Below, piece by piece: positions 9,585 through 18,144 of a DNA stretch of 64,000 nt. Position numbers and translations under genes: made by a program. Below the pieces are notes generated by a model that saw only the letters and a list, made by a program, of their open reading frames with translations, had not been told where the DNA came from and did not search any database. The stretch's first letter is position 1, and each line of letters starts with the position of its first letter. Origin of the DNA: Humidesulfovibrio sp. (GTDB lineage Bacteria; Desulfobacterota; Desulfovibrionia; Desulfovibrionales; Desulfovibrionaceae); the NCBI RefSeq assembly GCF_030689645.1, contig NZ_JAUYFU010000026.1, positions 38,515 to 102,514 on the forward strand, read 5' to 3'.

Positions 9585-10657
9585 TGCCCGGACGTCCTGG
9601 TTGCGTTCGACACCGGGGCGGCTGCCGGGGCCGGCGTGGACGAAGCCGAAGTGGACGGAGCCGAGGCCGAAGCGGCCGCAGGGGCGGCGATCACTGTCAC
9701 CGGCATGCCCTGGCGGATGCCCTGGTCCGGGTCGTCCACCACGATGCGCAGGCGATACACCAGGTCCGTGCGCAGAGCCTCGGTCTCCACGTTCTTGGGC
9801 GTGAACTCCGCAACGGGCGAAATGAAGCCCACCGTGCCGGAGTATGGCTTGTCCGGGCGGCTGTCGGAGTAGACATTCACGGCCATGCCCAGATGGACCT
9901 TGCCCAGGGAGGGCTCCGGCACGTAGGCGCGCACCCAAACGGGCTTGTTGAGCGACAGGACGAGGACGTTGGCCCCAGCCGCAGCCATGGCCCCGGGCTC
10001 GCGCACGCGGGACAGTACCTGGCCGTCGGAGGGGGCGATGATCTCAGTATCCGCAAGGTCGGTCATGGCAGCAGCCACGGAGGCCTCGGCCGCGCGCAGC
10101 TGAGCCTCCGCGCCTAGCACTTCCTCGGCACGAAATCCGGAGGCTTGCAGTTGCAGTCCCTTGCGGGCGCTCTGCAGCTGGGCCAGCAGGGCGTCGCGCT
10201 GGGCCACGGCGTCATCGCGCTCCTGGGCGGAGATAGCCCCGCTCTTGAGCAGCTCCTCGCGGCGCCGGGCAACGCGCACGGCGTTCTCCACCTGGGCCTC
10301 CACCTGGTCCACCGTGGCCCTGGCCTGGGCCACTTCCTCAAGGCGGTAGCCCGCCCGGAACTTGGACATGTTGGCGGCGGCCACGTCGCGGTCGCCCACG
10401 GCCTTGGCCAGGGCGTCGCGGTAGCGCTGGGCGTCCAGCACGGCAAGCACATCGCCCGCCTTCACCGTGTCGCCCTCGTCCACGCGCACCTCGGCCACCC
10501 GGCCCGGAACGCGGAACGAAAGCTCCACCTCGCGAATGTCCACGTTGCCGTAGAGCTTGAGGGCCTTGCCCGCATCGCCGTTCTTGCGCACCACGGCCCA
10601 CGTGACCCCGCAGGCCACGGCCAGGGCTAAAATCAGCAGAATCCGCTTCCTGTTCAT
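9581..10657 (-). CDS. ybhG: HlyD/membrane-fusion-type periplasmic adaptor, YbhG-like
   Basis: 358 aa. One N-terminal signal anchor (ILLILALAVACGVTWAVV) is followed by the lipoyl/barrel half (VPGRVAEVRVDEGDTVKAGDVLAVLD), a coiled-coil hairpin rich in Ala, Glu and Arg (about residues 85-195), and the second lipoyl half (TEIIAPSDGQVLSRVREPG). A beta-barrel follows, and the C-terminal tail of about 35 residues is rich in Ala, Ser and Pro. It bridges the inner-membrane exporter to an outer-membrane channel or acts as a periplasmic ligand-handling part. Both ends overlap neighbouring genes by 4 bp. No outer-membrane channel gene lies nearby, so a TolC-type protein from elsewhere would be needed. 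The low-complexity tail is longer than I would expect for E. coli YbhG. Confidence 0.88.
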   Translation of the reverse strand: MNRKRILLILALAVACGVTWAVVRKNGDAGKALKLYGNVDIREVELSFRVPGRVAEVRVDEGDTVKAGDVLAVLDAQRYRDALAKAVGDRDVAAANMSKFRAGYRLEEVAQARATVDQVEAQVENAVRVARRREELLKSGAISAQERDDAVAQRDALLAQLQSARKGLQLQASGFRAEEVLGAEAQLRAAEASVAAAMTDLADTEIIAPSDGQVLSRVREPGAMAAAGANVLVLSLNKPVWVRAYVPEPSLGKVHLGMAVNVYSDSRPDKPYSGTVGFISPVAEFTPKNVETEALRTDLVYRLRIVVDDPDQGIRQGMPVTVIAAPAAASASAPSTSASSTPAPAAAPVSNATRTSGQ

Positions 10658-11367
10658 ATGCCGGCCTCCGTCTGTGCAGGTTGCGCGGGCCCCTCAGGCA
10701 ATGCGGACGCGCAGCCCGCAACAATGGCCTCCACCTGCTGGATGCACAGGCGCGTGATGGTCTCCAAATGCTCATCGGTCAGTTTGTCGCCGCCCACTAC
10801 CCTCAAGATGCCGGTCATGCCCACGCGGAAGATGACCATCTGCCCCATGACCGCAAGGGCGCGCAGGCGCAGCTCCAGGGAATCCGGCACCCCCAGCAGC
10901 CTGCCCATGAGGGCGGTCCAGACCCCATGGACCTTGGCGAAGAAGCCGTCGTGAAACAGGCCGAAGGCCGCTGTGGGCGCGATCTGCTCCTGCATCATGA
11001 TCTGGCTGAAGGAGCGCGACTCCGGGCTTCCGAGCATCACGGAGACCATGGTGCGCACGAGCTGGCGCATGGCCTCCAGTAGTTCCTCGCGCCCGGCCTT
11101 GGGGTTGCCGCAGGTGGCCATAACGCAGAGCATGCCAGGCCCTATCTCGGTCAACTTGACGCGCACGATGTGCTCAAGCATTGCGCGATACAGCCCTTCC
11201 TTGCCCCCGAAATGATACGGAATGGCCGAAAGATTCACCCCGGCCGCCTGGGCCAGCGCGCGGGTGCTGGTGGCCTCGAACCCGTGCAGGCCGAAGAGCT
11301 TCAAACCCGCTTCAATGAGCCTGCTGCGGGTTTCCTTTTCGGTGCCTTGTGCTTGCTGTCGCTTCAT
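10654..11367 (-). CDS. cecR: TetR-family regulator with CecR-type C-terminal domain
   Basis: 237 aa; ATG at 11367 with AGGAG upstream. An N-terminal TetR helix-turn-helix (residues about 12-58, LIEAGLKLFGLHGFEATSTRA then IPYHFGGKEGLYRAML) is followed by a helical ligand domain. The IPYHFGGKEGLY block and operon position match the CecR (YbiH) type that controls ybhGFSR-like exporters. It is the first gene of the exporter operon and overlaps the adaptor gene by 4 bp, so it very likely represses its own operon and releases it when a ligand binds. The palindrome over the promoter is the obvious target. The ligand is unknown. Confidence 0.88.
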   Translation of the reverse strand: MKRQQAQGTEKETRSRLIEAGLKLFGLHGFEATSTRALAQAAGVNLSAIPYHFGGKEGLYRAMLEHIVRVKLTEIGPGMLCVMATCGNPKAGREELLEAMRQLVRTMVSVMLGSPESRSFSQIMMQEQIAPTAAFGLFHDGFFAKVHGVWTALMGRLLGVPDSLELRLRALAVMGQMVIFRVGMTGILRVVGGDKLTDEHLETITRLCIQQVEAIVAGCASALPEGPAQPAQTEAGI

Positions 11368-11392
11368 ATGGTCTCCTGACGCCTGGCGCTAC

Positions 11393-11414
11393 AATTCATT
11401 CGTTCGAATGAATT
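11393..11414. promoter_or_regulatory. 22-bp palindromic operator of the exporter operon
   Basis: Perfect 10-bp arms AATTCATTCG and CGAATGAATT are separated by TT, 26 bp upstream of the TetR-family start codon and overlapping the -10 region. The size and position are those of a TetR-family operator. The link to the adjacent regulator is inference from position. Confidence 0.75.
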
Positions 11415-11438
11415 AATACTTACACACAAGAGAGTCAA
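11410..11438 (-). promoter_or_regulatory. Sigma-70-like promoter of the cecR-ybhGFSR operon
   Basis: On the minus strand, TTGACT (11438-11433) is followed after 17 nt by TAATTC (11415-11410). The -10 hexamer lies inside the palindrome, so a bound repressor would block RNA polymerase. Confidence 0.55.
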
Positions 11439-11605
11439 GCCATTGGGTCCGACTTCTCAATCAACGATGAAGGGCCAGGCGGCCAGCGCGCGTCGAAGCA
11501 AGCAGGATCAACGCAGCCCCCCGGAAGAGCCGTCAAGAGACTCTCTGGCGGGCTTTGGCCGCAAAGGCCATCCAGAGAGGACGCAGGATCTTCGAGAGGA
11601 GGGAG

Positions 11606-13000
11606 TCAGGAGGGCACAGGGGGGCGGGACAGCCTTCTGCCCGAAAGCAGTTGCTCCATGCCTTCCATCATGGTCTCGATGTCGCCGGTGAAGTAGGTCT
11701 GAAAAATCCGGCTCAAGGCTGCCTTGAGTTCGGCCTCGCCGCTGCCCGCCGTCTTGTCATACAGATCCTGCGAAATGCGCAGGAAAGCGTCGAGCACCAG
11801 GGGATCGAACTGCACGCCGCGCCCCAGTTCCAGCAGGCGCATGGCCTCCTCGAAGGCGAAGGGCTCCTTGTACGGGCGGCGGGATGTCAGGGCGTCGAAG
11901 ACATCCGCCACGGCGAATAACCGCGCGCCAAGGGGGATATCCACGCCCGCCTTGCCCTGGTCGTACCCTGACCCGTCGTAGTGCTCATGATGTCCGCTGA
12001 TGACATCCACGGCATCGGAAAGCCAGCTGGCCTGGGACACGATGTCGCGCCCGTGCTGCACATGGACCTGCATCTCGCGGTATTCCTCGTCCGTCAGGGC
12101 TCCGGGCTTGAGCAGCACCGCGTCGCGGATGCCGATCTTGCCCACGTCGTGCAGCATGGCGCCCTTAATCAATGGGCGGATGGCCTCGGCTGGAAGCTCC
12201 AGGGCCTCGGCCAGACGCACGGAATAAATGGTCACGCGGTAGTTGTGCCGGTCCGTGTCGCTGTCGCGCTTGGCGATGGCGCTGCCGAGCACGCGCAGGG
12301 TCTCCAGGTTGGCCTCCTGCAAGTGCACGGAAAGATCCGTGGCGCGCCGCAGAAGCCGGATGATGACGGGATAGAGCAAAAGCGAGGTGGCCAGCACCAC
12401 CAGCACCACCATGCCGATAGTGCGCGCCATGCTGCTGGCGATGTCCTCCACAACCTTGTCGGACACGGCGTAGATGCTCTCGGCGTAGGCGGCCACCCTG
12501 CCCCGGCTGTCGTTCAGCGAGACGGCCAGATGCAGGTGCGGCTTGCCGCCGATGCGCACAAGAGCCCGGCTTTGCACTGCTTCGCCAGGGGCGAAGGCGA
12601 AGCGGTGCGCATCCAGATAGGCGGCCACTTCGTGGGCGAACTGGTAGCTTGTGGCGGTGCGCTGGGCCAGAATTCTTGAATCAGCGTCGAGGATGCGCGC
12701 TGAAACGGTGTAGCCCAGAGTCGCCCGCCGCGCGCCGCCGGAAAGCGAGTCCAGCCCAGCCTGAATGCCCCTTGCATCCAGGCTGGGCTGGTCTAAAAGG
12801 GGCAGAATCACACTGCGGAAATCCTCGGCCCCGCGCAGGGAACTCTCAATAATGGCGTCATCGTACCGCGTGTAAAGCTGCACATAGACCGCCCCGGCCA
12901 GAAGCACGCAGATGAGCGCCGTCATGCCCAGCAGGCGCCGCAAGAGCAGCCGGTGCACCGAGACGGTGAGCCCCGTGCGCGGCCCCAGTGAATCAGCCAT
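11606..13000 (-). CDS. Membrane HD-GYP domain protein (probable c-di-GMP phosphodiesterase)
   Basis: 464 aa. Two membrane helices (about residues 20-43 and 190-213) enclose a periplasmic sensor region. A short HAMP-like linker leads to an HD-GYP domain with LHDVGKIGIRD and HHEHYDGSGY. The canonical GYP is GYD here, while the metal-binding HD and the HHE motif are kept, so hydrolysis of c-di-GMP is likely but not certain. The start codon lies 8 bp inside the end of the RND pump gene (ATGGCTGA shared), with GGAGG upstream, so the two are probably co-translated. This couples a second-messenger enzyme to an efflux operon. The periplasmic segment has no family I recognise. Confidence 0.86.
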   Translation of the reverse strand: MADSLGPRTGLTVSVHRLLLRRLLGMTALICVLLAGAVYVQLYTRYDDAIIESSLRGAEDFRSVILPLLDQPSLDARGIQAGLDSLSGGARRATLGYTVSARILDADSRILAQRTATSYQFAHEVAAYLDAHRFAFAPGEAVQSRALVRIGGKPHLHLAVSLNDSRGRVAAYAESIYAVSDKVVEDIASSMARTIGMVVLVVLATSLLLYPVIIRLLRRATDLSVHLQEANLETLRVLGSAIAKRDSDTDRHNYRVTIYSVRLAEALELPAEAIRPLIKGAMLHDVGKIGIRDAVLLKPGALTDEEYREMQVHVQHGRDIVSQASWLSDAVDVISGHHEHYDGSGYDQGKAGVDIPLGARLFAVADVFDALTSRRPYKEPFAFEEAMRLLELGRGVQFDPLVLDAFLRISQDLYDKTAGSGEAELKAALSRIFQTYFTGDIETMMEGMEQLLSGRRLSRPPVPS

Positions 13001-16000
13001 GCCGGGTGGTCGCCTCCTGCTGGTCGGCCTTCGCGCCTGGCTCCCCGGCTACCGGCTTCTTGCCGAAGCGGTCCGACAAACCCTGGATGACGCTGTACAG
13101 CACCGGAATGAGCACCACGCCCAAGACCACTGCCATGAGCATGCCACCGAACACCGCAGTGCCCATGGTGTTGCGCGCGGCAGCGCCCGCGCCGCTGGCC
13201 AGGGCCAGGGGCACCACGCCCAGGATGAAGGCGAAGCTCGTCATGAGGATGGGCCGGAAGCGCGCCAGCGCGCCTTCCAGTGCGGCTTCGTTTGTGGAAA
13301 GCCCCTCTTCTCGCTTCATCTTGGCGAACTCGACGATGAGAATGGCGTTCTTGGCCGCCAGGCCGATGAGCACCACCAGACCTATCTGCGCGTAGACGTT
13401 GTTGTCGTAGCCCCGCAGCAACTGCGCGCTCATGGCGCCCAGCACGCTGGTGGGGATGGACAGGATGACGGCAAAGGGGATGGACCAGGACTCGTACTGC
13501 GCTGCCAGCACCAGGAAGACCATCAACAGCCCCATGCCGAAGGCGATGACGGCCTGGGAACCGGCCTGCTTCTCCTGGAAGGCGATGCCTGTCCATTCCA
13601 TGCCATAGCCTTGGGGCGCGGTCTTGGCCACAGCCTGCTCCACTGCGTTGATGAGATCGCCGGAGCTGTATCCGGGCGCCGCGCCGGAGGTGAACTCAAC
13701 CGAACGATACAGGTTGTACCGGCGGATGTACTCCGGTCCCTTTATGTATGTGCCCAGGCCCAGGGTGCTTAGCGGCATCATGTTGCCCGCGCCGTTGCGC
13801 ACGAAGAACCGCGCGATGTCTTCTTCCGTGGAGCGATACTGGGGCTCGGCCTGGAGCATCACCCGGTATGTGCGCCCGAACCTGTTGAAGTCGTTGACGT
13901 ACTTTCCGCCGAGCATGATTTGCAGCGTGCTGAACACATCGTTCAAAACAACGCCCTGCGACTTCACCTTGTCGCGATCCACATCAAAGTAGTACTGCGG
14001 GACGTTGACGCTGAAGTCTGTGAACATGCCGCCCACAGACTTGGATTCCATGGCGGTCTTCCACAAAATGGCGGAGTTCTTGCCCAGTTCAGCTATGGAC
14101 TTGCTGCTGCGGTCCTGCAGCTCGAACTGATAGCCGCCGGTGCTGCCCATGCCGGGCACTGTGGGGGGCGGAATGCAGAGAATGCGCGCCTCGGGCATCT
14201 GGTTGAAGGCGGCCTGGGCGCGCTTGATGCTGGCAGGCAGCGAGAGTTCCTTGGTCTTGCGCTCCTCCCAGGGCTTCAGCACCACGAACACGCAGGAGGT
14301 GTAGGAGCTGTAGCCGTTGGTCAGAATGTTCAGACCACCCATGACGATGGTGTCGGCCACTGCCGGGTCCTTGAGGAGCACGTCCTCAATCTTGCGCACC
14401 ACCGCATCGTTTCGCTTGAGCGAGGCTGCCTCGGGCAAGTTCACGCTCATGATGTAGTAGCCCATGTCCTCGCTGGGCACAAAGCCCGTGGGCAGAACCT
14501 TGATGACGCCTCCGGTGGCGGCCACGACGCCCAGGAGCCCCAAAAGCACGATGGCCGACATGCGGATGCCCTTCTTCACCAACGCGCCGTATCCTCTGGT
14601 GAACGTGTCGAAGCCGCGGTTGAACGCGCCGAAGAACCGGGCCAGGATGCCCGTCTTCGTGGTGCCGGGCCGCAGCAGCAGGGCGCACAGGGCCGGGCTC
14701 AAGGTCAGGGCGTTGATGGCCGAGATGGCCACGGACACGGCCACGGTGACGGCGAACTGCTGATACAGCCGGCCCGTGGTGCCGCTCATGAAGGCAGCGG
14801 GCAGAAACACGCTCATGAGCACCAGGGAAATTGCCACGATGGGCCCGGCCACTTCGGACATGGCGCTCTTGGTGGCCTCGATGGGCGATAGCTTTTCATG
14901 ATCAATCTTATGTTGCACCGCCTCCACCACCACGATGGCGTCATCCACGACAATGCCGATGGCGAGCACCATGGCGAAGAGCGTTATGGTGTTGATGGAG
15001 AACCCCAGGAGCGGGAAGAAGGCGAAGGTTCCTATGAGCGCCACGGGCACGGTTATCATGGGAATCAACGTGGCGCGCCAGTCCTGCAGGAAGATGAACA
15101 CAACGATGAGCACCAGGACCACCGCCTCAAGCAGCGTGTGCAGCACGCTCTCGATGGAGGCGCTTACGAAGCGGGTGGTGTCGAAGGGCACCTTGTACTC
15201 TATGCCCTCTGGAAAGGCCTTGGCGCGGTCGGCCATGACGGCGCGCACCTGCTTGGCAAGGTCCATGGCGTTGGCGCCGGGCAGCTGGTAGATGACGAGG
15301 CTGGAGGTGGGCTTGGCGTTGAGGCGCGAAAATCCCCGGTAGCTTTCCGATCCCAGCTCCACGCGGCCCACGTCCCTCACGCGGACGATATTGCCCCCTG
15401 TGCCCGCGCGCAGGATGATGTTCCCGAACTCTTCCGGCTCTACCAGGCGGCCCTTCACCTGCACAGTGATCTGGTTGAGCACGTTGTCCGGCGCGGGCTG
15501 CTGACCCAGCTGGCCGCCAGGGGCCTGCACGTTCTGCTCGGAAAGGGCGTTCGCCACATCCACTGCCGTAAGACCTAGCTGCGACAGCTTGTTCGGGTCC
15601 AGCCACACGCGCATGCCGTAGGTCAGGTTCGCGATGAGGGTCACATTGCCCACGCCGGGAATGCGGCTGATGGCGTCCACAATATTGATGCGCGCGTAGT
15701 TCTCAAGAAACAGCGAATCGTACATGCCATTGGGCGAGGTTAGGTTCACCACCAACACGATGTCCGGCGACTGCTTCATGACCGAGACGCCTGACTTGGT
15801 CACGTCGCTCGGCAGGCTGGACTGGGCCAGCTGCACGCGGTTCTGCACGTCCACCGTCGCCAGCTCAAGGTCGCGGTCGGCCTCGAAGGAGACGTTCAGC
15901 ACCAGGCGGCCATCATTGGAGCTCACGGAGTTCATGTACAGCATGCCCTGGGCGCCGTTGATCTGCTGCTCTATGGGCGCAGCCACGGTCTCCTCCACAA

Positions 16001-16169
16001 CCTGCGCGCTGGCGCCGTTGTAGCTGGCCGTGACCTGGACCGTGGAGGGCGAGATGCGGCTTGGGAACTGCGACACAGGGAGAATAGCAATGCAAAGCCC
16101 GCCCACGATGGTGATGATGATGGAGATGACTGCGGAGAATATGGGGCGTTGGATGAAGAAATTGACCAT
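12993..16169 (-). CDS. RND multidrug efflux pump inner-membrane protein (AcrB/MexB, HAE-1 family)
   Basis: 1058 aa, the usual length. It begins MVNFFIQRPIFSAVISII and has the twelve-helix RND layout with two large periplasmic loops. The proton-relay segment GIVVDDAIVVVEAV carries the paired Asp residues of helix 4, and GLAAKNAILIVEFA is the matching helix-10 block with the conserved Lys. It should be a proton-driven exporter of hydrophobic compounds, working with the adaptor encoded 93 bp upstream in the same operon. No outer-membrane factor gene follows; an HD-GYP gene overlaps its stop codon instead. The substrate cannot be read from the sequence. Confidence 0.95.
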   Translation of the reverse strand: MVNFFIQRPIFSAVISIIITIVGGLCIAILPVSQFPSRISPSTVQVTASYNGASAQVVEETVAAPIEQQINGAQGMLYMNSVSSNDGRLVLNVSFEADRDLELATVDVQNRVQLAQSSLPSDVTKSGVSVMKQSPDIVLVVNLTSPNGMYDSLFLENYARINIVDAISRIPGVGNVTLIANLTYGMRVWLDPNKLSQLGLTAVDVANALSEQNVQAPGGQLGQQPAPDNVLNQITVQVKGRLVEPEEFGNIILRAGTGGNIVRVRDVGRVELGSESYRGFSRLNAKPTSSLVIYQLPGANAMDLAKQVRAVMADRAKAFPEGIEYKVPFDTTRFVSASIESVLHTLLEAVVLVLIVVFIFLQDWRATLIPMITVPVALIGTFAFFPLLGFSINTITLFAMVLAIGIVVDDAIVVVEAVQHKIDHEKLSPIEATKSAMSEVAGPIVAISLVLMSVFLPAAFMSGTTGRLYQQFAVTVAVSVAISAINALTLSPALCALLLRPGTTKTGILARFFGAFNRGFDTFTRGYGALVKKGIRMSAIVLLGLLGVVAATGGVIKVLPTGFVPSEDMGYYIMSVNLPEAASLKRNDAVVRKIEDVLLKDPAVADTIVMGGLNILTNGYSSYTSCVFVVLKPWEERKTKELSLPASIKRAQAAFNQMPEARILCIPPPTVPGMGSTGGYQFELQDRSSKSIAELGKNSAILWKTAMESKSVGGMFTDFSVNVPQYYFDVDRDKVKSQGVVLNDVFSTLQIMLGGKYVNDFNRFGRTYRVMLQAEPQYRSTEEDIARFFVRNGAGNMMPLSTLGLGTYIKGPEYIRRYNLYRSVEFTSGAAPGYSSGDLINAVEQAVAKTAPQGYGMEWTGIAFQEKQAGSQAVIAFGMGLLMVFLVLAAQYESWSIPFAVILSIPTSVLGAMSAQLLRGYDNNVYAQIGLVVLIGLAAKNAILIVEFAKMKREEGLSTNEAALEGALARFRPILMTSFAFILGVVPLALASGAGAAARNTMGTAVFGGMLMAVVLGVVLIPVLYSVIQGLSDRFGKKPVAGEPGAKADQQEATTRHG

Positions 16170-16262
16170 TCCGGGCTCCCTTGTGGCGGTGCGTGCGCCT
16201 GGTGAATACAGCCTGAGAAAACGGCCGGGGGAGAATGAGCGCCCCCGGCGCGTGTCGCTAGG

Positions 16263-17507
16263 CTACTTCGTTGCCGGGGCTGGCTGCGCAGCAGGTGACG
16301 CAGGTGCTGCTGGTGCAGCCGCGGCAGCAGGTGCGGCAGGGTTGGCCGGCGCCGCTGCGGAAGCCGGGGTCGCGGTCACAGGAGAGCCGGTACGCACCTT
16401 CTGCCAGCCGTCGATGATGACGGTATCGCCGGGGAGCAGGCCCTGCATGACCACGTAGGAGCCCTCCACGCGGGGGCCAAGGGTCACTGGCCGGCTTTCG
16501 GCCTTGGCATCCTTGCCCACCACGAACACGAACTTGGTTCCCTGCACATCGCTGACGGCCTGCTCGGGCAACAGGGTGGCGTTGTCCACCTCGCCCATCT
16601 GCAAGCGCACCTTGGCGAACAAGCCGGGCTTGATCAGGCCCTCGGGGTTGGGAAACACGGCGCGCACAGGCAGGGTGCCGGTTGTGGGGTCCACGGCGCG
16701 GTCAGCCATGTCGACGCGGCCTTCGTGGGGGAACACGCTTCCGTCAGCCAGGGTGACGGAGCACTTGAAGGGGTTGAGCGGCAGCCCCTTGGCCTTTGCC
16801 TCCATATAATCCTTGGCCACCATCAGGTATTCGCGTTCGCTGATGCTGAAGGTGACGGTGAAGGAATCCGTGGCGGAGATGGTCGCCAGCAGGCTGTTCT
16901 GGCCCGGACCAACGAGGTCGCCCACCTTGAAATTACTCTTGCCGATGCGCCCGGACTGCGGCGCGACAACCTTGGTGTAGCCCAGGTTGGTGCGCGCCTC
17001 GCTGGCCGTGGCGGAGGAGGCGGCGACGCTGGCGGCCAACTGGCGCTCGTTGGTCACCTTGGCGTCGTATTCCTGCTGGCTCACGGCGCCCTGCTTCACC
17101 AGGGCCTCGAACCGCTGGCGCTCCTTGCGCGCGTAGTCGAGGGAAGCCCTGTCCTTGGCCACGTCGGCGCTGGTCCTGGCCAGGGTGTTCTGCTGCTCAA
17201 CGGGATCAATGACAAAGAGCAGATCCCCGGCCTTGACCAGGGAGCCTTCCTTGAAATTGATCTTCTTGAGGAAGCCGTTGATGCGCGCCTGAAGCTCCAC
17301 CGTTGACTCAGAGTCCGTGCGGCCCGTGAACTCTCCCACCAGGGGCACGGTTTTGGACTGAATGACCGCAGTGGTGACGGGAACGGGGGTTTCCTGGCCG
17401 GGCTTATCATCCTTGCCGCAACCACACAGGCTAACCGCCAGCAAAAGCAGGAGGGCAATGCGAGAAACGTGAGGCAGCTGTAACGCGGAGCGGGTACGCT
17501 TCGTCAT
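16263..17507 (-). CDS. RND efflux periplasmic adaptor lipoprotein (AcrA/MexA type)
   Basis: 414 aa. I chose the ATG at 17507 because AGGAGG stands just before it; upstream in-frame codons lack a ribosome site. The N-terminus is a lipoprotein signal with LLLLLAVSLCGCGKDD, so the Cys of CGC is the likely lipidated residue. Adaptor blocks follow: VPLVGEFTGRTDSESTVEL, AGDLLFVIDP, a coiled-coil hairpin, YTKVVAPQSGRIG, and the barrel and membrane-proximal domains. The last 45 or so residues are almost only Ala and Pro. It should connect the RND pump to an outer-membrane channel encoded elsewhere. Confidence 0.93.
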   Translation of the reverse strand: MTKRTRSALQLPHVSRIALLLLLAVSLCGCGKDDKPGQETPVPVTTAVIQSKTVPLVGEFTGRTDSESTVELQARINGFLKKINFKEGSLVKAGDLLFVIDPVEQQNTLARTSADVAKDRASLDYARKERQRFEALVKQGAVSQQEYDAKVTNERQLAASVAASSATASEARTNLGYTKVVAPQSGRIGKSNFKVGDLVGPGQNSLLATISATDSFTVTFSISEREYLMVAKDYMEAKAKGLPLNPFKCSVTLADGSVFPHEGRVDMADRAVDPTTGTLPVRAVFPNPEGLIKPGLFAKVRLQMGEVDNATLLPEQAVSDVQGTKFVFVVGKDAKAESRPVTLGPRVEGSYVVMQGLLPGDTVIIDGWQKVRTGSPVTATPASAAAPANPAAPAAAAAPAAPASPAAQPAPATK

Positions 17508-17719
17508 GGGTGGTCCTCCTGAAGATTGCGCCGATGCTCGCCTGCAAGCGAACCTGCGACCTGATGTATTACGTATAGTTCGTATGCCACGACATGAGCT
17601 TACGATCAAGGGGGACTACCGACCAAACATGCCACCATCTGAAAATTAATGCACAAACCGATGTGCGGTTTCGTGTTCACAACCATGTACGTTGCGTTCC
17701 AGAAACGCTTTCCAACTCT

Positions 17720-17749
17720 TTGACAACAGGGCGAGATGAGGTGTATTGT
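17720..17749 (+). promoter_or_regulatory. Strong sigma-70-like promoter, probably giving a leaderless transcript
   Basis: TTGACA (17720-17725) and TATTGT (17744-17749) are 18 nt apart. The expected start of transcription, about 7 nt downstream, coincides with the ATG at 17756. No good Shine-Dalgarno sequence lies close to that ATG. Confidence 0.6.
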
Positions 17750-17755
17750 TAACAA

Positions 17756-18142
17756 ATGTCAGATTTGAATCCGCACCAACACTCCATCCTCGTCCTGGAT
17801 GACGAACTGCGCATGCGGGAAGCGCTCTCGGACTTCCTCTCCGACATGGACTACAGGCCCACGGCAGTTGGCACCGCCCAGCAGGCATTGGATGCTCTGC
17901 GAAGCCAACACTTCACCATCGCCATTGTTGCCGTACGCCTGCCGGACATGGACGGCATCACGTTCATGACGCAGGCCCGCGCCATCCAGCCGCGCCTGCG
18001 CTGCATCATCCACACGGGCTCCCTGGACCTCCTTTCCGGCTGCGACCTGTCTGAAAACGGCGTCGAGGCCGTGCTCATCAAACCCGTCACCGACATGAAC
18101 CGCTTCCTCGACGTCATCAACGGCCTGCCCGGAACACCCTGA
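17756..18142 (+). CDS. Single-domain receiver lacking the phospho-acceptor Asp (pseudo-receiver)
   Basis: 128 aa, one receiver domain only. The acidic pair Asp15-Asp16 (LVLDDE), the Thr of IIHTGS and the Lys of VLIKPV are kept. The residue four before the conserved Pro, normally the phosphorylated Asp, is Ala59 (IVAVRLPDMDG). Phosphorylation in the usual way is therefore not possible, and the domain may act as a constitutive or protein-binding switch. It lies 2 bp upstream of an NtrC-type activator whose own receiver is intact, so the two are co-transcribed. Its transcript appears leaderless. An error at the Asp codon is possible but the reading frame is clean. Confidence 0.85.
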   Translation: MSDLNPHQHSILVLDDELRMREALSDFLSDMDYRPTAVGTAQQALDALRSQHFTIAIVAVRLPDMDGITFMTQARAIQPRLRCIIHTGSLDLLSGCDLSENGVEAVLIKPVTDMNRFLDVINGLPGTP

Positions 18143-18144
18143 GC

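Noticed and set aside
9585..9938. Upstream extension of the double ATPase frame
   Set aside because: The frame is open, but it lies inside the adaptor gene, reads as low-complexity Gly/Arg sequence, and the ATGA overlap at 9584 gives a better start.
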